The notes: a model not told the origin generated them from the letters alone. A stretch of 64,000 nt of DNA from an uncultured Bartonella sp. (GCA_946478235.1 CAMLBF010000001.1:434001-498000); one strand, 5' to 3'. Shown: positions 18,057-28,611, counted from the stretch's first letter. A program made the numbers and translations.

Positions 18057-18369
18057 CAGCTCTCGCTATGACTGTTAAAACTCCAACCGTATTTAACCAT
18101 TCTTGTTTATGATTCCAACAATTGTCTATAAACGCAGTTAACCTTTTGCTTTCTGCCACCCCATTAATATGTGGCAGTCTCAGCTATATGCCCAATGACA
18201 GCGCATTAAACATAAAGCTAGCCTTTCAAACACAGTAAAGCTTGATAGGGCAATTAGAGCCGCTAGCAGACAAATGTGACCACTTGATATCCACCTTATC
18301 CGCACTAATTGCTGTGTCTGATTGAAACACTCGCAATTATCCAATTGTGAACAGAACCAAATATGCGCA
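18057..18369. other. dnaG upstream region
   Basis: About 320 bp between the divergent dnaG and GlsB-like genes. It should contain promoters for both. No gene, repeat or clear regulatory site was recognised. Confidence 0.35.
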
Positions 18370-18380
18370 AAGGAGATCTC

Positions 18381-18632
18381 ATGGAAGATGCAAGCGTTGG
18401 TTGGATAGCTGCCATTATTATTGGTGGCTTGGCTGGTTGGGCCGCTAAAACTTTTATGAAAAGCAATACGGGTCTAATTTTAAATATTATCCTCGGCATT
18501 GTAGGGGCATCATTTGCAAGCTTCCTCTTGGGACTTTTCGGGGTAAGCTTTGCTGGTGCGTTTGGATATCTAATTTCTGGTTTTATCGGCGCATGTATCT
18601 TAATATGGCTTGGCCGCCTTATTCGTGGTTGA
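18381..18632 (+). CDS. GlsB/YeaQ/YmgE family small membrane protein
   Basis: Transglycosylase-associated (Pfam Transgly_assoc) family protein of 83 residues with three hydrophobic helices and the glycine-rich pattern GWIAAIIIGGLAGWAAK and NIILGIVGA. It is an inner-membrane protein linked to stress responses in several bacteria, with no known biochemical activity. I chose the ATG at 18381 because AAGGAG lies 6 bases before it; the in-frame ATG at 18363 has no ribosome site and would add six charged residues. Followed directly by a terminator. Confidence 0.85.
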   Translation: MEDASVGWIAAIIIGGLAGWAAKTFMKSNTGLILNIILGIVGASFASFLLGLFGVSFAGAFGYLISGFIGACILIWLGRLIRG

Positions 18633-18671
18633 ACCAGGCAAGACGATAAAAATCCCAAAGGTTATAAAAAT

Positions 18672-18695
18672 AAAGGCACCCACAAGGTGCCTTTT
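18672..18695. terminator. Bidirectional terminator between GlsB-like gene and yqeY
   Basis: Perfect stem AAAGGCACC/GGTGCCTTT with a 5-base loop. A-run on one side and T-run on the other serve both converging genes. Confidence 0.85.
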
Positions 18696-18723
18696 GTTAC
18701 CTGTCATTTTTTCAAATGATCTT

Positions 18724-19176
18724 CTATTTCAATTTCTCACGCACAATTGCGCCTACTTTTGAAAAATCAATCTGCCCGTTATAACGTTCTTTAAGCCAGG
18801 CCATAACTTTGCCCATATCACGCAGACTTTCAGCTTGCGTGGCTTCAACGGCATCAGCAATGGCTTTTTCTACTTCCGCATCGTCAAGCTGGCGCGGCAA
18901 AAATTCACGAATGATTTCAATTTCAGCGCGTTCAGCCGCAGACAATTCCGGCCGCCCACCTTCATCATACATCTTCGCCGATTCTTCACGCTGTTTTATC
19001 ATACGGGCGAGGATAGATTGCAGCTCTGCATCATCAACAACCGCTTTACCTTCACCTCTATTAGCAATATCACGATCCTTGACGGCTGCATTGATAAGGC
19101 GAAGCGTTGAAAGACGCGCTTTATCTTGTTCCTTCATAGCTGTTTTCAATGCATTGTTTATATCATCACGCAACAT
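18724..19176 (-). CDS. GatB/YqeY domain-containing protein
   Basis: YqeY-type protein of 150 residues related to the tail domain of the amidotransferase subunit GatB, which binds tRNA. Recognisable blocks are MKEQDKARLSTLRLINAAVKD near the N-terminus, the EIEIIREFLPRQL stretch and the GQIDFSKVGAIVREKL C-terminus. Start chosen at 19176 because AAGGAG lies about 11 bases upstream; the longer frame to 19242 has no ribosome site. Divergently transcribed from carA, a common alphaproteobacterial arrangement. Exact function is not known; it may influence tRNA-dependent steps. Confidence 0.88.
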   Translation of the reverse strand: MLRDDINNALKTAMKEQDKARLSTLRLINAAVKDRDIANRGEGKAVVDDAELQSILARMIKQREESAKMYDEGGRPELSAAERAEIEIIREFLPRQLDDAEVEKAIADAVEATQAESLRDMGKVMAWLKERYNGQIDFSKVGAIVREKLK

Positions 19177-19436
19177 GATATTTTCTGCTCCTTGTTGTAA
19201 TACACCCTGATGTACAAAATAGATATCAATTCTGCAATGCAATTTGCCAAAAATTATCGGTAAAAGCCATGGAAAAGCAGTATCTACCCTTTACCTTATG
19301 GCTTAAAGCTCCTATATCACAAACCTTAGCCGTATATTGGAAACACAATTGCTGAGCAGATGACTGTTATCTGCTGCTTTTGCTTGAGATCAATAAGCAC
19401 GCATTGTTAAATCGAGATTTTAATTGAGAGCAAGCC

Positions 19437-20633
19437 ATGACTGATACCGCAAAAACGACTTCACCTTGGGGAACAACAAAACCCACCGCGCTCTTAGTAT
19501 TAGCAGACGGCACTGTTATTGAGGGCAAAGGTTTAGGAGCAACAGGTGCCGTAGAAGCGGAAGTATGCTTCAACACTGCTTTGACAGGCTATGAAGAAAT
19601 TCTTACCGATCCGTCCTATACCGGACAAATTGTTACATTCACTTTTCCTCACATTGGAAATGTTGGCACAAATAACGAAGATATTGAGGATTTAAATCCT
19701 GCTCAACGCCATGGGGCTGTTGGTGCTGTTTTCAAAGCCGACATCACCCACCCATCAAACTACCGCGCTTCCGAAGGTTTGGATCAATGGTTGAAAGCAC
19801 GCGGTATTATCGCTTTATCTGGTATTGATACACGCGCACTGACCGCACTTATCCGTGAAAAGGGCTTGGCAAATGCTGTTATCGCCCATGATAAAAATGG
19901 TCAGTTCGATATTGAAGCACTTAAAGAACGCGCACGTAAGTGGAGCGGTTTGGTAGGTCTTGATCTTGCCAAAGATGTCACATCTGGGCAATCATCCGAA
20001 TGGAAACAGACACCATGGGTATGGAATGAGGGTTATGGTGAAGAAGCCAAACAGGATATCCATATTGTAGCAATTGATTATGGTGTAAAACGCAATATCT
20101 TGCGCTTGCTTGCTGGTCTTAACGCCCGTGTGACAATTGTACCAGCAAAAACAAGTGCTGAAGATATTTTGGCACTCAATCCGGATGGGGTTTTTCTGTC
20201 AAATGGTCCGGGCGACCCTGCTGCAACAGCGGAATATGCCGTTCCCACTATCCGCAAACTGGTTGAAACTGGCATACCATTATTTGGTATTTGTCTCGGC
20301 CACCAGATGCTGGCATTGGCTATGGGTGCAAAGACAGTTAAAATGCACCAAGGTCACCACGGTGCCAACCACCCGGTAAAAGACAAAGAAACTGGCAAGG
20401 TAGAAATTGTTTCGATGAACCATGGTTTTGCTGTTGATACCGATAGCTTGCCAAATGGCGTGGAAGAAACCCATATCTCGCTGTTTGATGGTTCCAATTG
20501 TGGCATTAAAGTATCAGGAAAGCCGGTATTTTCAGTGCAACACCATCCTGAAGCTTCCCCAGGTCCACAAGATAGCCATTATCTTTTTCAGCGTTTTGCC
20601 GAGCTTATACGCAAGCACAAACTGGCTGCATAA
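19437..20633 (+). CDS. carA: Carbamoyl-phosphate synthase small (glutaminase) subunit
   Basis: Hydrolyses glutamine and channels ammonia to CarB to make carbamoyl phosphate for arginine and pyrimidines. The 398-residue protein has the CarA N-terminal domain (ALLVLADGTVIEGKGLG, CFNTALTGYEEILTDPSY) and a class I glutaminase domain with nucleophile Cys in FGICLGHQML (about 283) and catalytic His/Glu in VQHHPEASPGP (about 367-377). Length is normal. carB lies 2.9 kb further on the same strand, with two minus-strand genes between, so the two subunits are transcribed separately. A strong terminator follows. Confidence 0.98.
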   Translation: MTDTAKTTSPWGTTKPTALLVLADGTVIEGKGLGATGAVEAEVCFNTALTGYEEILTDPSYTGQIVTFTFPHIGNVGTNNEDIEDLNPAQRHGAVGAVFKADITHPSNYRASEGLDQWLKARGIIALSGIDTRALTALIREKGLANAVIAHDKNGQFDIEALKERARKWSGLVGLDLAKDVTSGQSSEWKQTPWVWNEGYGEEAKQDIHIVAIDYGVKRNILRLLAGLNARVTIVPAKTSAEDILALNPDGVFLSNGPGDPAATAEYAVPTIRKLVETGIPLFGICLGHQMLALAMGAKTVKMHQGHHGANHPVKDKETGKVEIVSMNHGFAVDTDSLPNGVEETHISLFDGSNCGIKVSGKPVFSVQHHPEASPGPQDSHYLFQRFAELIRKHKLAA

Positions 20634-20680
20634 AATATCAAATAGGCAGTATAAATTATAAAGCCGCATGACCTTATCAC

Positions 20681-20706
20681 AAAACCCGCCATAGGGCGGG
20701 TTTTTT
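20681..20706 (+). terminator. Terminator of carA
   Basis: Stem AACCCGCC/GGCGGGTT with ATAG loop followed by TTTTTT; canonical rho-independent signal 50 bp after the stop codon. Confidence 0.95.
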
Positions 20707-20718
20707 AGCAATCTGCTA

Positions 20719-20835
20719 CCGCAATTTATTCGACTGCCATTTATGTCGCTTACGCTACCGCAAATGTATGTGGCTGCAATTTATGTGGCATACGCCGTCA
20801 CAAATTTATGCGATGCTAGCGCAGATTTATATTTG
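20719..20835. repeat. Short degenerate repeats around a GCAATTTAT core
   Basis: About six imperfect copies of a roughly 12-base core (GCAATTTATGTGGC and variants) spaced 18-25 bp apart between the carA terminator and the end of the MFS gene. Function unknown; could be a decayed minisatellite. Confidence 0.4.
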
Positions 20836-20848
20836 TAAAACAAATTCA

Positions 20849-22126
20849 CTATTTATCTTTTGCCGTGTCTAACAGTGTTTTGCAGTTAGGCTTTTTGTCC
20901 TCACGCACACAAAATGCAAAAACCAGTGTTGCTGCCAACAGAACAAAAAATGCTGCGGCATAGGGCGCCCCCAAAAACTTGAACGGCGCATTATCACTGG
21001 TAAAATAACTGAAGAATGACGTATAAAATACTGGACCAATCATAGAAGTAATCGAGGTCAGCGAGGTTAAAGCACCTTGTAACTCACCTTGTGCATTAGC
21101 TGGAACTTGCGCAGAAGCAATTGAGCGCATTGGTACATGTGCGATATATTCTGGCATGGTAAAAGCAAAAACGGCGTAAATCATCCACCCTTCAATAGCA
21201 AAGGTATAGCCAACCATACCAACCAGCGCAAAGCACAACCCCACCATTGAAATGCGCCAATTACTCCACCGCTTGGCAATATAGGGTAACAGGATCCCCA
21301 TAACCAAACTTTGCCCTACACCAAAGACAGCATAGGCAAAGCCGATTGAAAACTCACTCCAATTATACCGTTCTTTAGCAACAAAAGCCAATGTTGATGG
21401 CCAAACGGCTTCCGCTAGCCAATAGAGGAAAAAGGCCAATGAAACCCATAATACTGTTGGATAATGGCGAAGCTGCATGACTGCGCCCAACGGATTTGCT
21501 CTTTTTATATCAAAACGACGACGCAAGGACGGTTCAAGTGTTTCAGGCAACATGAACATAGCAAACAGAAAATTGATAAAAGATAATCCAGCCGAAAAAT
21601 AGAATGGCAAGCGCGGTCCCCATTCTCCCAATATTCCGCCGATAAGTGGGCCGAGCAGAAATCCCACACCAAATGCTATTCCGATTAAGCCGAAATTGCG
21701 TGTTCGTGTTTTATCATCGGAAATATCTGCAAGATAAGCAGAACAGGTTGAAAAGCTTGCACCACTAATGCCGGCGAGAATGCGGCCGATGAACAACATG
21801 GAATAGCTCCATGCCACGGCACAAATCAAATTATCCACCGCAAAAGTAATGATGGATAATAGGAGAATGGGTCTGCGCCCGAACCGATCGGACAAATTGC
21901 CAATAAAAGGGGCAAATAGAAATTGCATCGTGGAATAAACCATGAGCAAGATGCCACCATCTACAGAAGCTTTACTAATATCATCACCGGTTAATTGGCT
22001 AAGATATTCCGGCATAACCGGTACAATTATGGCAATTCCGATAATATCCAACAACAAGGTTATAAAAACAAGAACCAGTCCTTTACGGACAAATTTTGTA
22101 TCCAAGGCGGGTGCCATTATCTTCAT
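20849..22126 (-). CDS. MFS transporter, TetA-like drug:H+ antiporter family
   Basis: Inner-membrane transporter of 425 residues with about 12 predicted helices. The MFS motif A GNLSDRFGRRPILLLS is at about 76-91 and the antiporter motif C region is GIAFGVGFLLGPLIGGILG (about 149-167). Overall similarity is to the TCR/Tet branch of multidrug and tetracycline efflux pumps, but chromosomal relatives of this kind are common and need not confer tetracycline resistance. A charged loop between helices 6 and 7 (ETLEPSLRRRFDIKRANP) is typical. There is no adjacent TetR regulator. It is one of two genes that separate carA from carB. Confidence 0.85.
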   Translation of the reverse strand: MKIMAPALDTKFVRKGLVLVFITLLLDIIGIAIIVPVMPEYLSQLTGDDISKASVDGGILLMVYSTMQFLFAPFIGNLSDRFGRRPILLLSIITFAVDNLICAVAWSYSMLFIGRILAGISGASFSTCSAYLADISDDKTRTRNFGLIGIAFGVGFLLGPLIGGILGEWGPRLPFYFSAGLSFINFLFAMFMLPETLEPSLRRRFDIKRANPLGAVMQLRHYPTVLWVSLAFFLYWLAEAVWPSTLAFVAKERYNWSEFSIGFAYAVFGVGQSLVMGILLPYIAKRWSNWRISMVGLCFALVGMVGYTFAIEGWMIYAVFAFTMPEYIAHVPMRSIASAQVPANAQGELQGALTSLTSITSMIGPVFYTSFFSYFTSDNAPFKFLGAPYAAAFFVLLAATLVFAFCVREDKKPNCKTLLDTAKDK

Positions 22127-22448
22127 CCAATTTATAAAATGAGCCTAGGCTATATTGCCATCTCAGCATCAATGAAAGTGTAAAACCACAAGCGATATGA
22201 AATAGCGGTACTATACGGGCAAAAAGATCTCGTCCATAAATTGGAAACCACATTCAACAGCTTAAATAGGCTTGGAAACTCTAGCCAATGTAACAATATG
22301 CGCGTATTGTCATAATAAACGTAGATGGCAATAAATACGCCGATTCTAATTTACGACATTAAACTAACTTACAACATTAAAATTGTGTCAGCCAATTAGA
22401 TACGCATCATGCGTTTTACCGTGAAATGACCGGAAAATAATCCAAGCG
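22127..22448. other. Intergenic region between MFS and metallopeptidase genes
   Basis: 322 bp, AT-rich, both neighbours on the minus strand. It should contain the MFS promoter; no clear motif, RNA or repeat recognised. Confidence 0.35.
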
Positions 22449-23348
22449 TTATAAGGTACTGCATACCTCCATTTGTCCAGATTGGTAGCCCTGCTTAAAG
22501 GCATTGACACGTTGCGCCGATGTTCCATGCGTAAAACTATCAGGAACAACATAGCCTTGGGTTTGTCTTTGTAATGTATCGTCACCGATTTTTGCAGCTG
22601 CATTAAGGGCAGAATCGATATCACCTTTATCCAATAAGCCTTTTTGCTCGGTGGAATGCGCCCAGATGCCAGCATAGCAATCGGCTTGCAACTCTGTCTT
22701 AACAGATAACGCATTGGACGCTGACGTGTTAAGATGCGCGCGTTGCCGGTCTGCTGCGGCAAGTGTGCCAGTCAAATTCTGAATATGATGACCTACTTCA
22801 TGAGCAATAACATAAGCCTGAGCAAATTCTCCCGGTGCTTTAAACTGATTACTAAGTTGGTCGAAAAAACGATCATCAAGATATAATTTTTCATCTGCAG
22901 GACAATAAAAGGGCCCTGCTGCGGCCGATGCAAGACCACAAGCAGAACGTGTCGTGCCCGAATAACGCACCAATATTGGTGGTTTATATTTCGCATTATG
23001 TTGGGCGAATATTTCGCCCCAAGTATCTTCTGTTTCAGCCAATATAGTGGCAATAAAACGGCTACGCCGATCATTCGTGTCCAAAGGTTGGTGCTGCGCT
23101 GCTGTGTTGGGTGTGGCATTATCCCGAACCAATGCCCCATCACCAAACAAAAATCGAGACGGATTAAATCCAAAAAAATTCAATCCGATAAATATAATAA
23201 CCAGAATAACGATACCCTTTATCCCGCCGCGCGATAAAAGGCTAAGACCGATACCGCTAAAACCAGTACGAAAAACGGGATCTGATGGTCCCTGCTGTCC
23301 ACGTTCGTCTTCTATATTGTCACTCTGTCGACGACCTTCCCAGCGCAT
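22449..23348 (-). CDS. Neutral zinc metallopeptidase (YpfJ/KPN_02809 family)
   Basis: Membrane-anchored protein of 299 residues. A Gly/charged N-terminus (MRWEGRRQSDNIEDERG, a family hallmark) is followed by one transmembrane helix (GIVILVIIFIGLNFFGF, about 45-61), then a periplasmic domain. The zinc motif HEVGHHIQNLTG lies near residues 183-194 and the block ELQADCYAGIWAHS near 218-231 supplies the third ligand. FYCPADEKLYLD is also typical. Protease activity of the family is inferred from the HExxH motif; substrates are unknown. Single gene between carA and carB. Confidence 0.88.
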   Translation of the reverse strand: MRWEGRRQSDNIEDERGQQGPSDPVFRTGFSGIGLSLLSRGGIKGIVILVIIFIGLNFFGFNPSRFLFGDGALVRDNATPNTAAQHQPLDTNDRRSRFIATILAETEDTWGEIFAQHNAKYKPPILVRYSGTTRSACGLASAAAGPFYCPADEKLYLDDRFFDQLSNQFKAPGEFAQAYVIAHEVGHHIQNLTGTLAAADRQRAHLNTSASNALSVKTELQADCYAGIWAHSTEQKGLLDKGDIDSALNAAAKIGDDTLQRQTQGYVVPDSFTHGTSAQRVNAFKQGYQSGQMEVCSTL

Positions 23349-23570
23349 GGATTTTGCCCTCTTAACTGAAACCTGCTGTTAAGCATATAAAGGCCAAAAA
23401 CCTTAAGAGAAGAGATTGAGCTGTGATTAAATATAAAAAATGACGGAAAAGATTATTTTTAGGGGTTACTTTCTCTGCAACTTTACCTATAAGGCAAGCT
23501 TAGCCTTGAAAATTGAAACGTTCAACCTGCCGGTTTTTATCCGCGCGGGTGTTTGCTATAGGAAAAAACC

Positions 23571-26500
23571 ATGCCAAAACGCACAGATATAAAATCCATC
23601 CTCATCATCGGTGCGGGTCCTATTGTTATCGGTCAGGCATGCGAATTTGACTATTCCGGTACACAGGCCTGTAAGGCACTGAAAGAAGAAGGATACCGGA
23701 TTATTCTGGTCAATTCCAATCCGGCAACAATTATGACCGATCCGGATCTGGCCGACGCAACCTATATTGAACCGATAACCCCTGAGGTTGTGGCCAAAAT
23801 CATTGCACGTGAGCGGCCAGATGCCCTATTGCCGACAATGGGTGGGCAGACAGCGCTTAATACCGCCCTTTCGCTAAAGAGAATGGGTGTGCTTGAACGA
23901 TACAATGTTGAAATGATTGGTGCGGACGCTACAGCAATCGATAAAGCCGAAGATCGCGCATTGTTCCGTGAAGCGATGGCGAAAATTGGTCTTGAAACAC
24001 CAAAGTCGATGCTGGCCAATGCAACGGAAATAAAAGACGAAGATCGCAAACGCCATGACGCCATGTGTGAAAAACTCAAGGCAGAGCTTTCCGGCGAGGC
24101 ATTGGATAAAGCCTTAGAAAAACTGGAAGAAGAATGGCATCTTGGTGCTGGTGACCGCAAGCAGCGTTATATCGCCCATGCGACGGGCAAGGCTGGCCAA
24201 GCCTTGGATTTTGTTGGTCTACCTGCAATCATTCGTCCATCCTTTACCTTAGGCGGCACAGGCGGCGGCATTGCCTATAACCGGTCTGAATTCTATGAAA
24301 TTATCGAACGTGGCCTTGAGGCTTCGCCAACCACGGAAGTGCTGATAGAAGAAAGTGTTCTAGGCTGGAAAGAATTTGAAATGGAAGTTGTCCGCGATAA
24401 GAAGGACAACTGCATTATTATTTGTTCGATCGAAAATCTTGATCCGATGGGCGTTCATACTGGTGACTCGATTACAGTGGCACCAGCACTGACACTTACG
24501 GATAAAGAATATCAGATTATGCGTAACGCTTCTATTGCCGTGTTACGTGAGATTGGCGTTGAAACAGGCGGTTCCAATGTGCAATTTGCAGTTAATCCTG
24601 AAAATGGCCGCTTAATTGTTATCGAGATGAATCCGAGAGTTTCGCGTTCATCAGCTCTAGCCTCCAAAGCAACTGGTTTTCCTATTGCCAAGGTCGCGGC
24701 CAAATTGGCTGTCGGCTATACTTTGGATGAATTAGAAAATGACATTACCGGTGGCGCCACACCTGCTTCTTTCGAGCCATCAATCGATTATATTGTAACC
24801 AAGATTCCACGTTTTGCGTTTGAAAAATTTCCTGGTGCTTCCCATACCTTAACAACAGCAATGAAATCTGTCGGTGAAGTTATGGCAATTGGCCGTACTT
24901 TCCAAGAATCCTTGCAAAAGGCATTGCGTGGTTTGGAAACAGGGCTGACAGGTCTTGATGATATTACAATTCCTGAGCACGCAGAAGGTGACGAGAAAAA
25001 CGCTATCCGTGCAGCTATCGGCACACCAACGCCTGATCGCTTGCGGTACGTTGCACAGGCTATGCGTATGGGCATGCCTTTAAATGAAATCCATCAAATC
25101 AGCAAAATTGATCCATGGTTTCTGGAACAGATTGCATCAATTATTGATATGGAGCATCGGATCCGCGAACATGGCTTACCAAAGGATGCCGAAAACTTCC
25201 GTATGCTCAAAGCTATGGGATTTTCCGATGCTCGCCTTGGCAGCTTGACTGGGCTTGAAACAGATGATGTTACCCAAATCCGTCATGATCTTGGCGTAAA
25301 ACCAGTGTTCAAACGCGTTGATACATGTGCTGCAGAATTTGCCTCACCAACAGCCTATATGTATTCCACCTATGAGGTACCGTTTGCAGGTGAGCTGCGC
25401 TCTGAAGCCCATGTTTCAGACCGTAAGAAAGTCGTCATTTTGGGTGGCGGTCCAAACCGTATCGGCCAAGGTATTGAATTTGACTATTGTTGTTGTCATG
25501 CTGCCTTCGCACTGCATGATGCAGGATATGAAGCCATCATGGTCAACTGCAATCCAGAAACGGTTTCAACAGACTATGATACGTCTGACAGATTATATTT
25601 TGAGCCGCTAACTGCTGAAGATGTTTTATCAATATTGGAAGCAGAAAAAGAAAATGGCGAGCTTGTTGGCGTTATTGTCCAATTCGGTGGTCAAACACCA
25701 TTGAAACTGGCTTCATCACTGGAAAAATCCGGTATTCCAATTCTTGGTACATCACCTGATGCTATTGACCTTGCAGAAGACCGTGACCGTTTCCAGAAAT
25801 TACTGATTAAACTTGATTTGACCCAGCCTAAAAATGGCATTGCCTATTCGGTTGAACAAGCACGTCTTGTCGCCAAGGATTTAGGGTTCCCTCTTGTTGT
25901 GCGCCCTTCTTATGTTTTGGGTGGTCGAGCCATGCAAATCATTCATGATGAGCGCGGCCTACAATCCTATCTTTTGGATACTGTTCCTGAACTGGTTCCA
26001 GAAGAGATCAAGGCACATTATCCAAACGACAAAACCGGCCAAATCAATACATTGCTTGGTAAAAATCCACTTCTGTTTGACACATATCTTACCAATGCAA
26101 TTGAGGTTGATGTCGATTGTCTATGTGATGGTGAAGATACATTTGTCGCTGGTATTATGGAACATATTGAGGAAGCTGGTATCCACTCTGGTGACTCTGC
26201 CTGCTCTCTTCCTGTTCATACCTTATCGCCTGAAATCGTTGAGGAGCTGAAACGCCAAACAATCGAACTTGCAAAAGCATTACATGTCGGTGGTCTGATG
26301 AATGTTCAATACGCTGTAAAAGACGGCGTTATTTATGTGTTGGAAGTTAATCCGCGCGCATCTCGCACCGTGCCTTTTGTTGCAAAAACGGTGGGACGGC
26401 CTATTGCTAAAGTTGCTGCGCGAATTATGTCTGGCGATAAATTATCCGCTGCACTTGATAGTTATGGTGGTTTGCCAAAAACACAGGCAAAACCGCATAT

Positions 26501-27056
26501 TGCTGTCAAAGAAGCGGTATTCCCATTCGCCCGTTTCCAAGGTGTTGATACTTTGTTGGGGCCAGAAATGCGGTCTACCGGTGAAGTTATGGGATTGGAC
26601 TATGATTTTGCCTTGGCTTTTGCAAAAGCCCAGCTTGGGGCTGGAAACGACCTTCCGCACGAAGGAACACTGTTTGTTTCCGTTAAAGACGATGACAAAG
26701 TTCGCGTGCTTGAACCAGTAAAGAGATTGGCCAAACTAGGCTTTAAAATACTCGCAACAACCGGAACACAGAAATTTCTTGCCGAGCATGGTATAAAAGC
26801 CGACAAGATCAATAAGGTTCTGGAAGGGCGTCCTCATATTGAAGATGCTATTCGTAACCGTCAGGTTCAAATTGTCTTCAATACAACAGATACTGCAAGT
26901 GCAATCTCGGATTCAAAATCACTGCGTCGGGCTGCATTAATGCAAAAAGTGCCTTATTACACCACGATGTCTGGTGCTGAATCTGTTGCAGAAGCTATTG
27001 AAGCATTAAGAGACGGCACCATTCAGGTGCGTCCATTACAAGAATACGCTGTTTAA
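23571..27056 (+). CDS. carB: Carbamoyl-phosphate synthase large subunit
   Basis: Large subunit of 1161 residues that phosphorylates bicarbonate and carbamate using ammonia from CarA. Two homologous ATP-grasp halves are visible: the first begins [22 protein letters not shown], the second [21 protein letters not shown] (about 623-643). Both have the metal-binding [12 protein letters not shown] motifs ([38 protein letters not shown]). The C-terminal ~150 residues form the MGS-like allosteric domain. It is slightly longer than the 1073-residue E. coli enzyme through insertions common in Rhizobiales, e.g. the [20 protein letters not shown] stretch. Confidence 0.98.
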   Translation: MPKRTDIKSILIIGAGPIVIGQACEFDYSGTQACKALKEEGYRIILVNSNPATIMTDPDLADATYIEPITPEVVAKIIARERPDALLPTMGGQTALNTALSLKRMGVLERYNVEMIGADATAIDKAEDRALFREAMAKIGLETPKSMLANATEIKDEDRKRHDAMCEKLKAELSGEALDKALEKLEEEWHLGAGDRKQRYIAHATGKAGQALDFVGLPAIIRPSFTLGGTGGGIAYNRSEFYEIIERGLEASPTTEVLIEESVLGWKEFEMEVVRDKKDNCIIICSIENLDPMGVHTGDSITVAPALTLTDKEYQIMRNASIAVLREIGVETGGSNVQFAVNPENGRLIVIEMNPRVSRSSALASKATGFPIAKVAAKLAVGYTLDELENDITGGATPASFEPSIDYIVTKIPRFAFEKFPGASHTLTTAMKSVGEVMAIGRTFQESLQKALRGLETGLTGLDDITIPEHAEGDEKNAIRAAIGTPTPDRLRYVAQAMRMGMPLNEIHQISKIDPWFLEQIASIIDMEHRIREHGLPKDAENFRMLKAMGFSDARLGSLTGLETDDVTQIRHDLGVKPVFKRVDTCAAEFASPTAYMYSTYEVPFAGELRSEAHVSDRKKVVILGGGPNRIGQGIEFDYCCCHAAFALHDAGYEAIMVNCNPETVSTDYDTSDRLYFEPLTAEDVLSILEAEKENGELVGVIVQFGGQTPLKLASSLEKSGIPILGTSPDAIDLAEDRDRFQKLLIKLDLTQPKNGIAYSVEQARLVAKDLGFPLVVRPSYVLGGRAMQIIHDERGLQSYLLDTVPELVPEEIKAHYPNDKTGQINTLLGKNPLLFDTYLTNAIEVDVDCLCDGEDTFVAGIMEHIEEAGIHSGDSACSLPVHTLSPEIVEELKRQTIELAKALHVGGLMNVQYAVKDGVIYVLEVNPRASRTVPFVAKTVGRPIAKVAARIMSGDKLSAALDSYGGLPKTQAKPHIAVKEAVFPFARFQGVDTLLGPEMRSTGEVMGLDYDFALAFAKAQLGAGNDLPHEGTLFVSVKDDDKVRVLEPVKRLAKLGFKILATTGTQKFLAEHGIKADKINKVLEGRPHIEDAIRNRQVQIVFNTTDTASAISDSKSLRRAALMQKVPYYTTMSGAESVAEAIEALRDGTIQVRPLQEYAV

Positions 27057-27078
27057 TATTAGCAGTTATATACTATTG

Positions 27079-27112
27079 AAAGCTACGACATAGAGTTATG
27101 CCGTAGCTTTTC
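27079..27112 (+). terminator. Terminator-like hairpin after carB
   Basis: Dyad AAGCTACG/CGTAGCTT around a 14-base loop, followed by TTTCTAT, 25 bp after the carB stop. Confidence 0.6.
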
Positions 27113-27890
27113 TATATCTTGAAGAATTTATACCTCGCATTGAAAGATGCGAAAATCCGCGGAGCTTGGACTGATATTTTTTACAAATATTGCCGTTAAA
27201 CAGTCACTGCTGCAATCTCAAATAGCAATCAATGCTAGAACCGAATATCTCTTATCATAATGCGTCATTGCGGTTTGTTAAAATAGGTGCATTTCCCGAA
27301 GGATAGAGAATGTCTATTACATATTATCATAAGCCCTTTATGCTCATTACCCTTTGCGCCACAATAATAATTACCAGCCCAATTGGCTTTTGTAAAAACT
27401 TAGCTCAGCGCTGAAAATATCCTTTTTTACGTGCAGCCAATACTGCAATGCTGAAAGTAGCAGGTACTTTCCGCTTAAAAGAAGAAATATGTTTCAAACA
27501 TAGTGTTTAATAATCACTTTAATGCACGCCGATATGCTTTTACATCTATGATAGAAATTATCCGAATAACCAAAGTAATTTAAAAAAACAAAAATAATTT
27601 CAAAGCAAATAAGACTATTCTGCCAATCAAACTTTCATGCTAATCAAACTTCTATGCGAATAGAACTGTGACCATCAAATGGTGTGTATTTTCATGACTT
27701 TTTAACACAAAAAAGATGCTGTTAAAGTCGAGTAACAACTTACCTTACAGACATCTTTCAGCTCCCTCAAAAAACATCATTCAAAACCCTTCACAATCGC
27801 GTGCAACTATCCTTTTTTAAAAATTTAACTTCCTTGTATAAACGAAACATGATATTACTAGTCATGTTTTTTGATATTGAGGTAACTATT
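27113..27890. other. Long region upstream of the ftr operon
   Basis: About 780 bp of AT-rich DNA with no normal gene; it should contain the ftrA promoter and any iron-control site. No convincing Irr (ICE) or RirA box could be identified by eye. A 34-residue frame inside it is listed separately. Confidence 0.4.
27310..27414 (+). CDS. Possible mini-ORF with signal-like hydrophobic core
   Basis: ATG frame of 34 residues (starts MSITYYHKPFMLITLCA, hydrophobic middle, ends CKNLAQR) preceded by an AGGATAGAG purine-rich stretch. The layout resembles an exported small peptide or the surviving start of a secreted-protein gene. No family recognised; chance is quite possible. Confidence 0.25.
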   Translation: MSITYYHKPFMLITLCATIIITSPIGFCKNLAQR

Positions 27891-28427
27891 ATGCACTTAA
27901 ATAAATTTATTATGGCTGCAGCTTCTTGTGCCATGTTGGCAACTCCTGCCCTTGCAGTGGAATATCCAATTGGTGAACCACAAAAATGTGGTGGTTTGGA
28001 AATCGCAGCTGTTTACCTCCAACCTATCGAGATGGAACCAGAAGGCATTATGCTTGCTGCCGCCAAATCGGATGTCCATTTGGAAGCGGATATCCATGCG
28101 ACAGAAGACAACAAAAACGGTTTGCCTGAAGGTTCATGGGCTCCTTATCTTCAAGTTTCTTACGAATTGACCAAGGAAGGTTCAAAAGAACCAATGAGCG
28201 GTCATTTCCACCCAATGGTTGCCAATGATGGTCCTCACTATGGTGAAAACATCAAGATGCAAGGCGCTGGTAAATATCACTTGAAATTTACTGTATTACC
28301 TCCATCAAAAGAATCGATGTTTGGTCGCCACGTTGATAAAGAAACAGGTGTTGCACCTTGGTTTGATAAGTGTGTCGTTGAATATGACTTCACTTATGCT
28401 GGTACAGGTAAAAAAGGCGGTTACTAA
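27891..28427 (+). CDS. ftrA: P19-family periplasmic iron-binding protein FtrA
   Basis: Periplasmic component of the Ftr ferrous-iron importer, 178 residues. A signal peptide ends at ATPALAVEYP (about residue 20). The mature part carries the P19/Tp34 metal-binding pattern: Glu/Met in IEMEPEGIMLAA, His in SDVHLEADIHA, and GHFHPMVANDGPHYG. Relatives bind copper and iron together. I chose the ATG at 27891 because GAGG lies 8 bases upstream and the signal peptide follows at once; the longer frame from 27801 would place a hydrophilic stretch in front of it. First gene of ftrABCD; a hairpin after it may make it the most highly expressed member. Confidence 0.92.
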   Translation: MHLNKFIMAAASCAMLATPALAVEYPIGEPQKCGGLEIAAVYLQPIEMEPEGIMLAAAKSDVHLEADIHATEDNKNGLPEGSWAPYLQVSYELTKEGSKEPMSGHFHPMVANDGPHYGENIKMQGAGKYHLKFTVLPPSKESMFGRHVDKETGVAPWFDKCVVEYDFTYAGTGKKGGY

Positions 28428-28470
28428 TAATTCTCCACGAATGGGAATATCAAATTGATACATTCCTAAA

Positions 28471-28498
28471 CAATAAAACATCAAATTATGTTTTATTG
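28471..28498 (+). other. AT-rich perfect hairpin after ftrA
   Basis: Eleven-base perfect inverted repeat CAATAAAACAT/ATGTTTTATTG with a 6-base loop, 44 bp after the ftrA stop. No T-run follows, so it is more likely an mRNA-stabilising or processing element than a terminator. Confidence 0.5.
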
Positions 28499-28572
28499 CT
28501 CGTTATAAAAGCGAGAATATTGGGTTAGGGTTTACTTTTGATGGTATGCCGTTACAAGTAAACCTATATAGC

Positions 28573-28611
28573 AGACCGGCCGGAATGACCTCTCCAGCCG
28601 GTCTGATTTTT
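28573..28611 (+). terminator. Intercistronic terminator/attenuator between ftrA and ftrB
   Basis: GC-rich stem AGACCGGC/GCCGGTCT with a 16-base loop followed by GATTTTTA, only 15 bp before the ftrB start. It looks like a partial terminator that would reduce expression of ftrBCD relative to ftrA. Confidence 0.65.

Noticed and set aside
20849..22126. Tetracycline-resistance gene
   Set aside because: Similarity is at family level only and no TetR regulator is adjacent; called as a general efflux pump.
22388..22762. Minus-strand frame overlapping the metallopeptidase gene end
   Set aside because: Shadow of the same-strand gene in another frame, without a ribosome site or family features.
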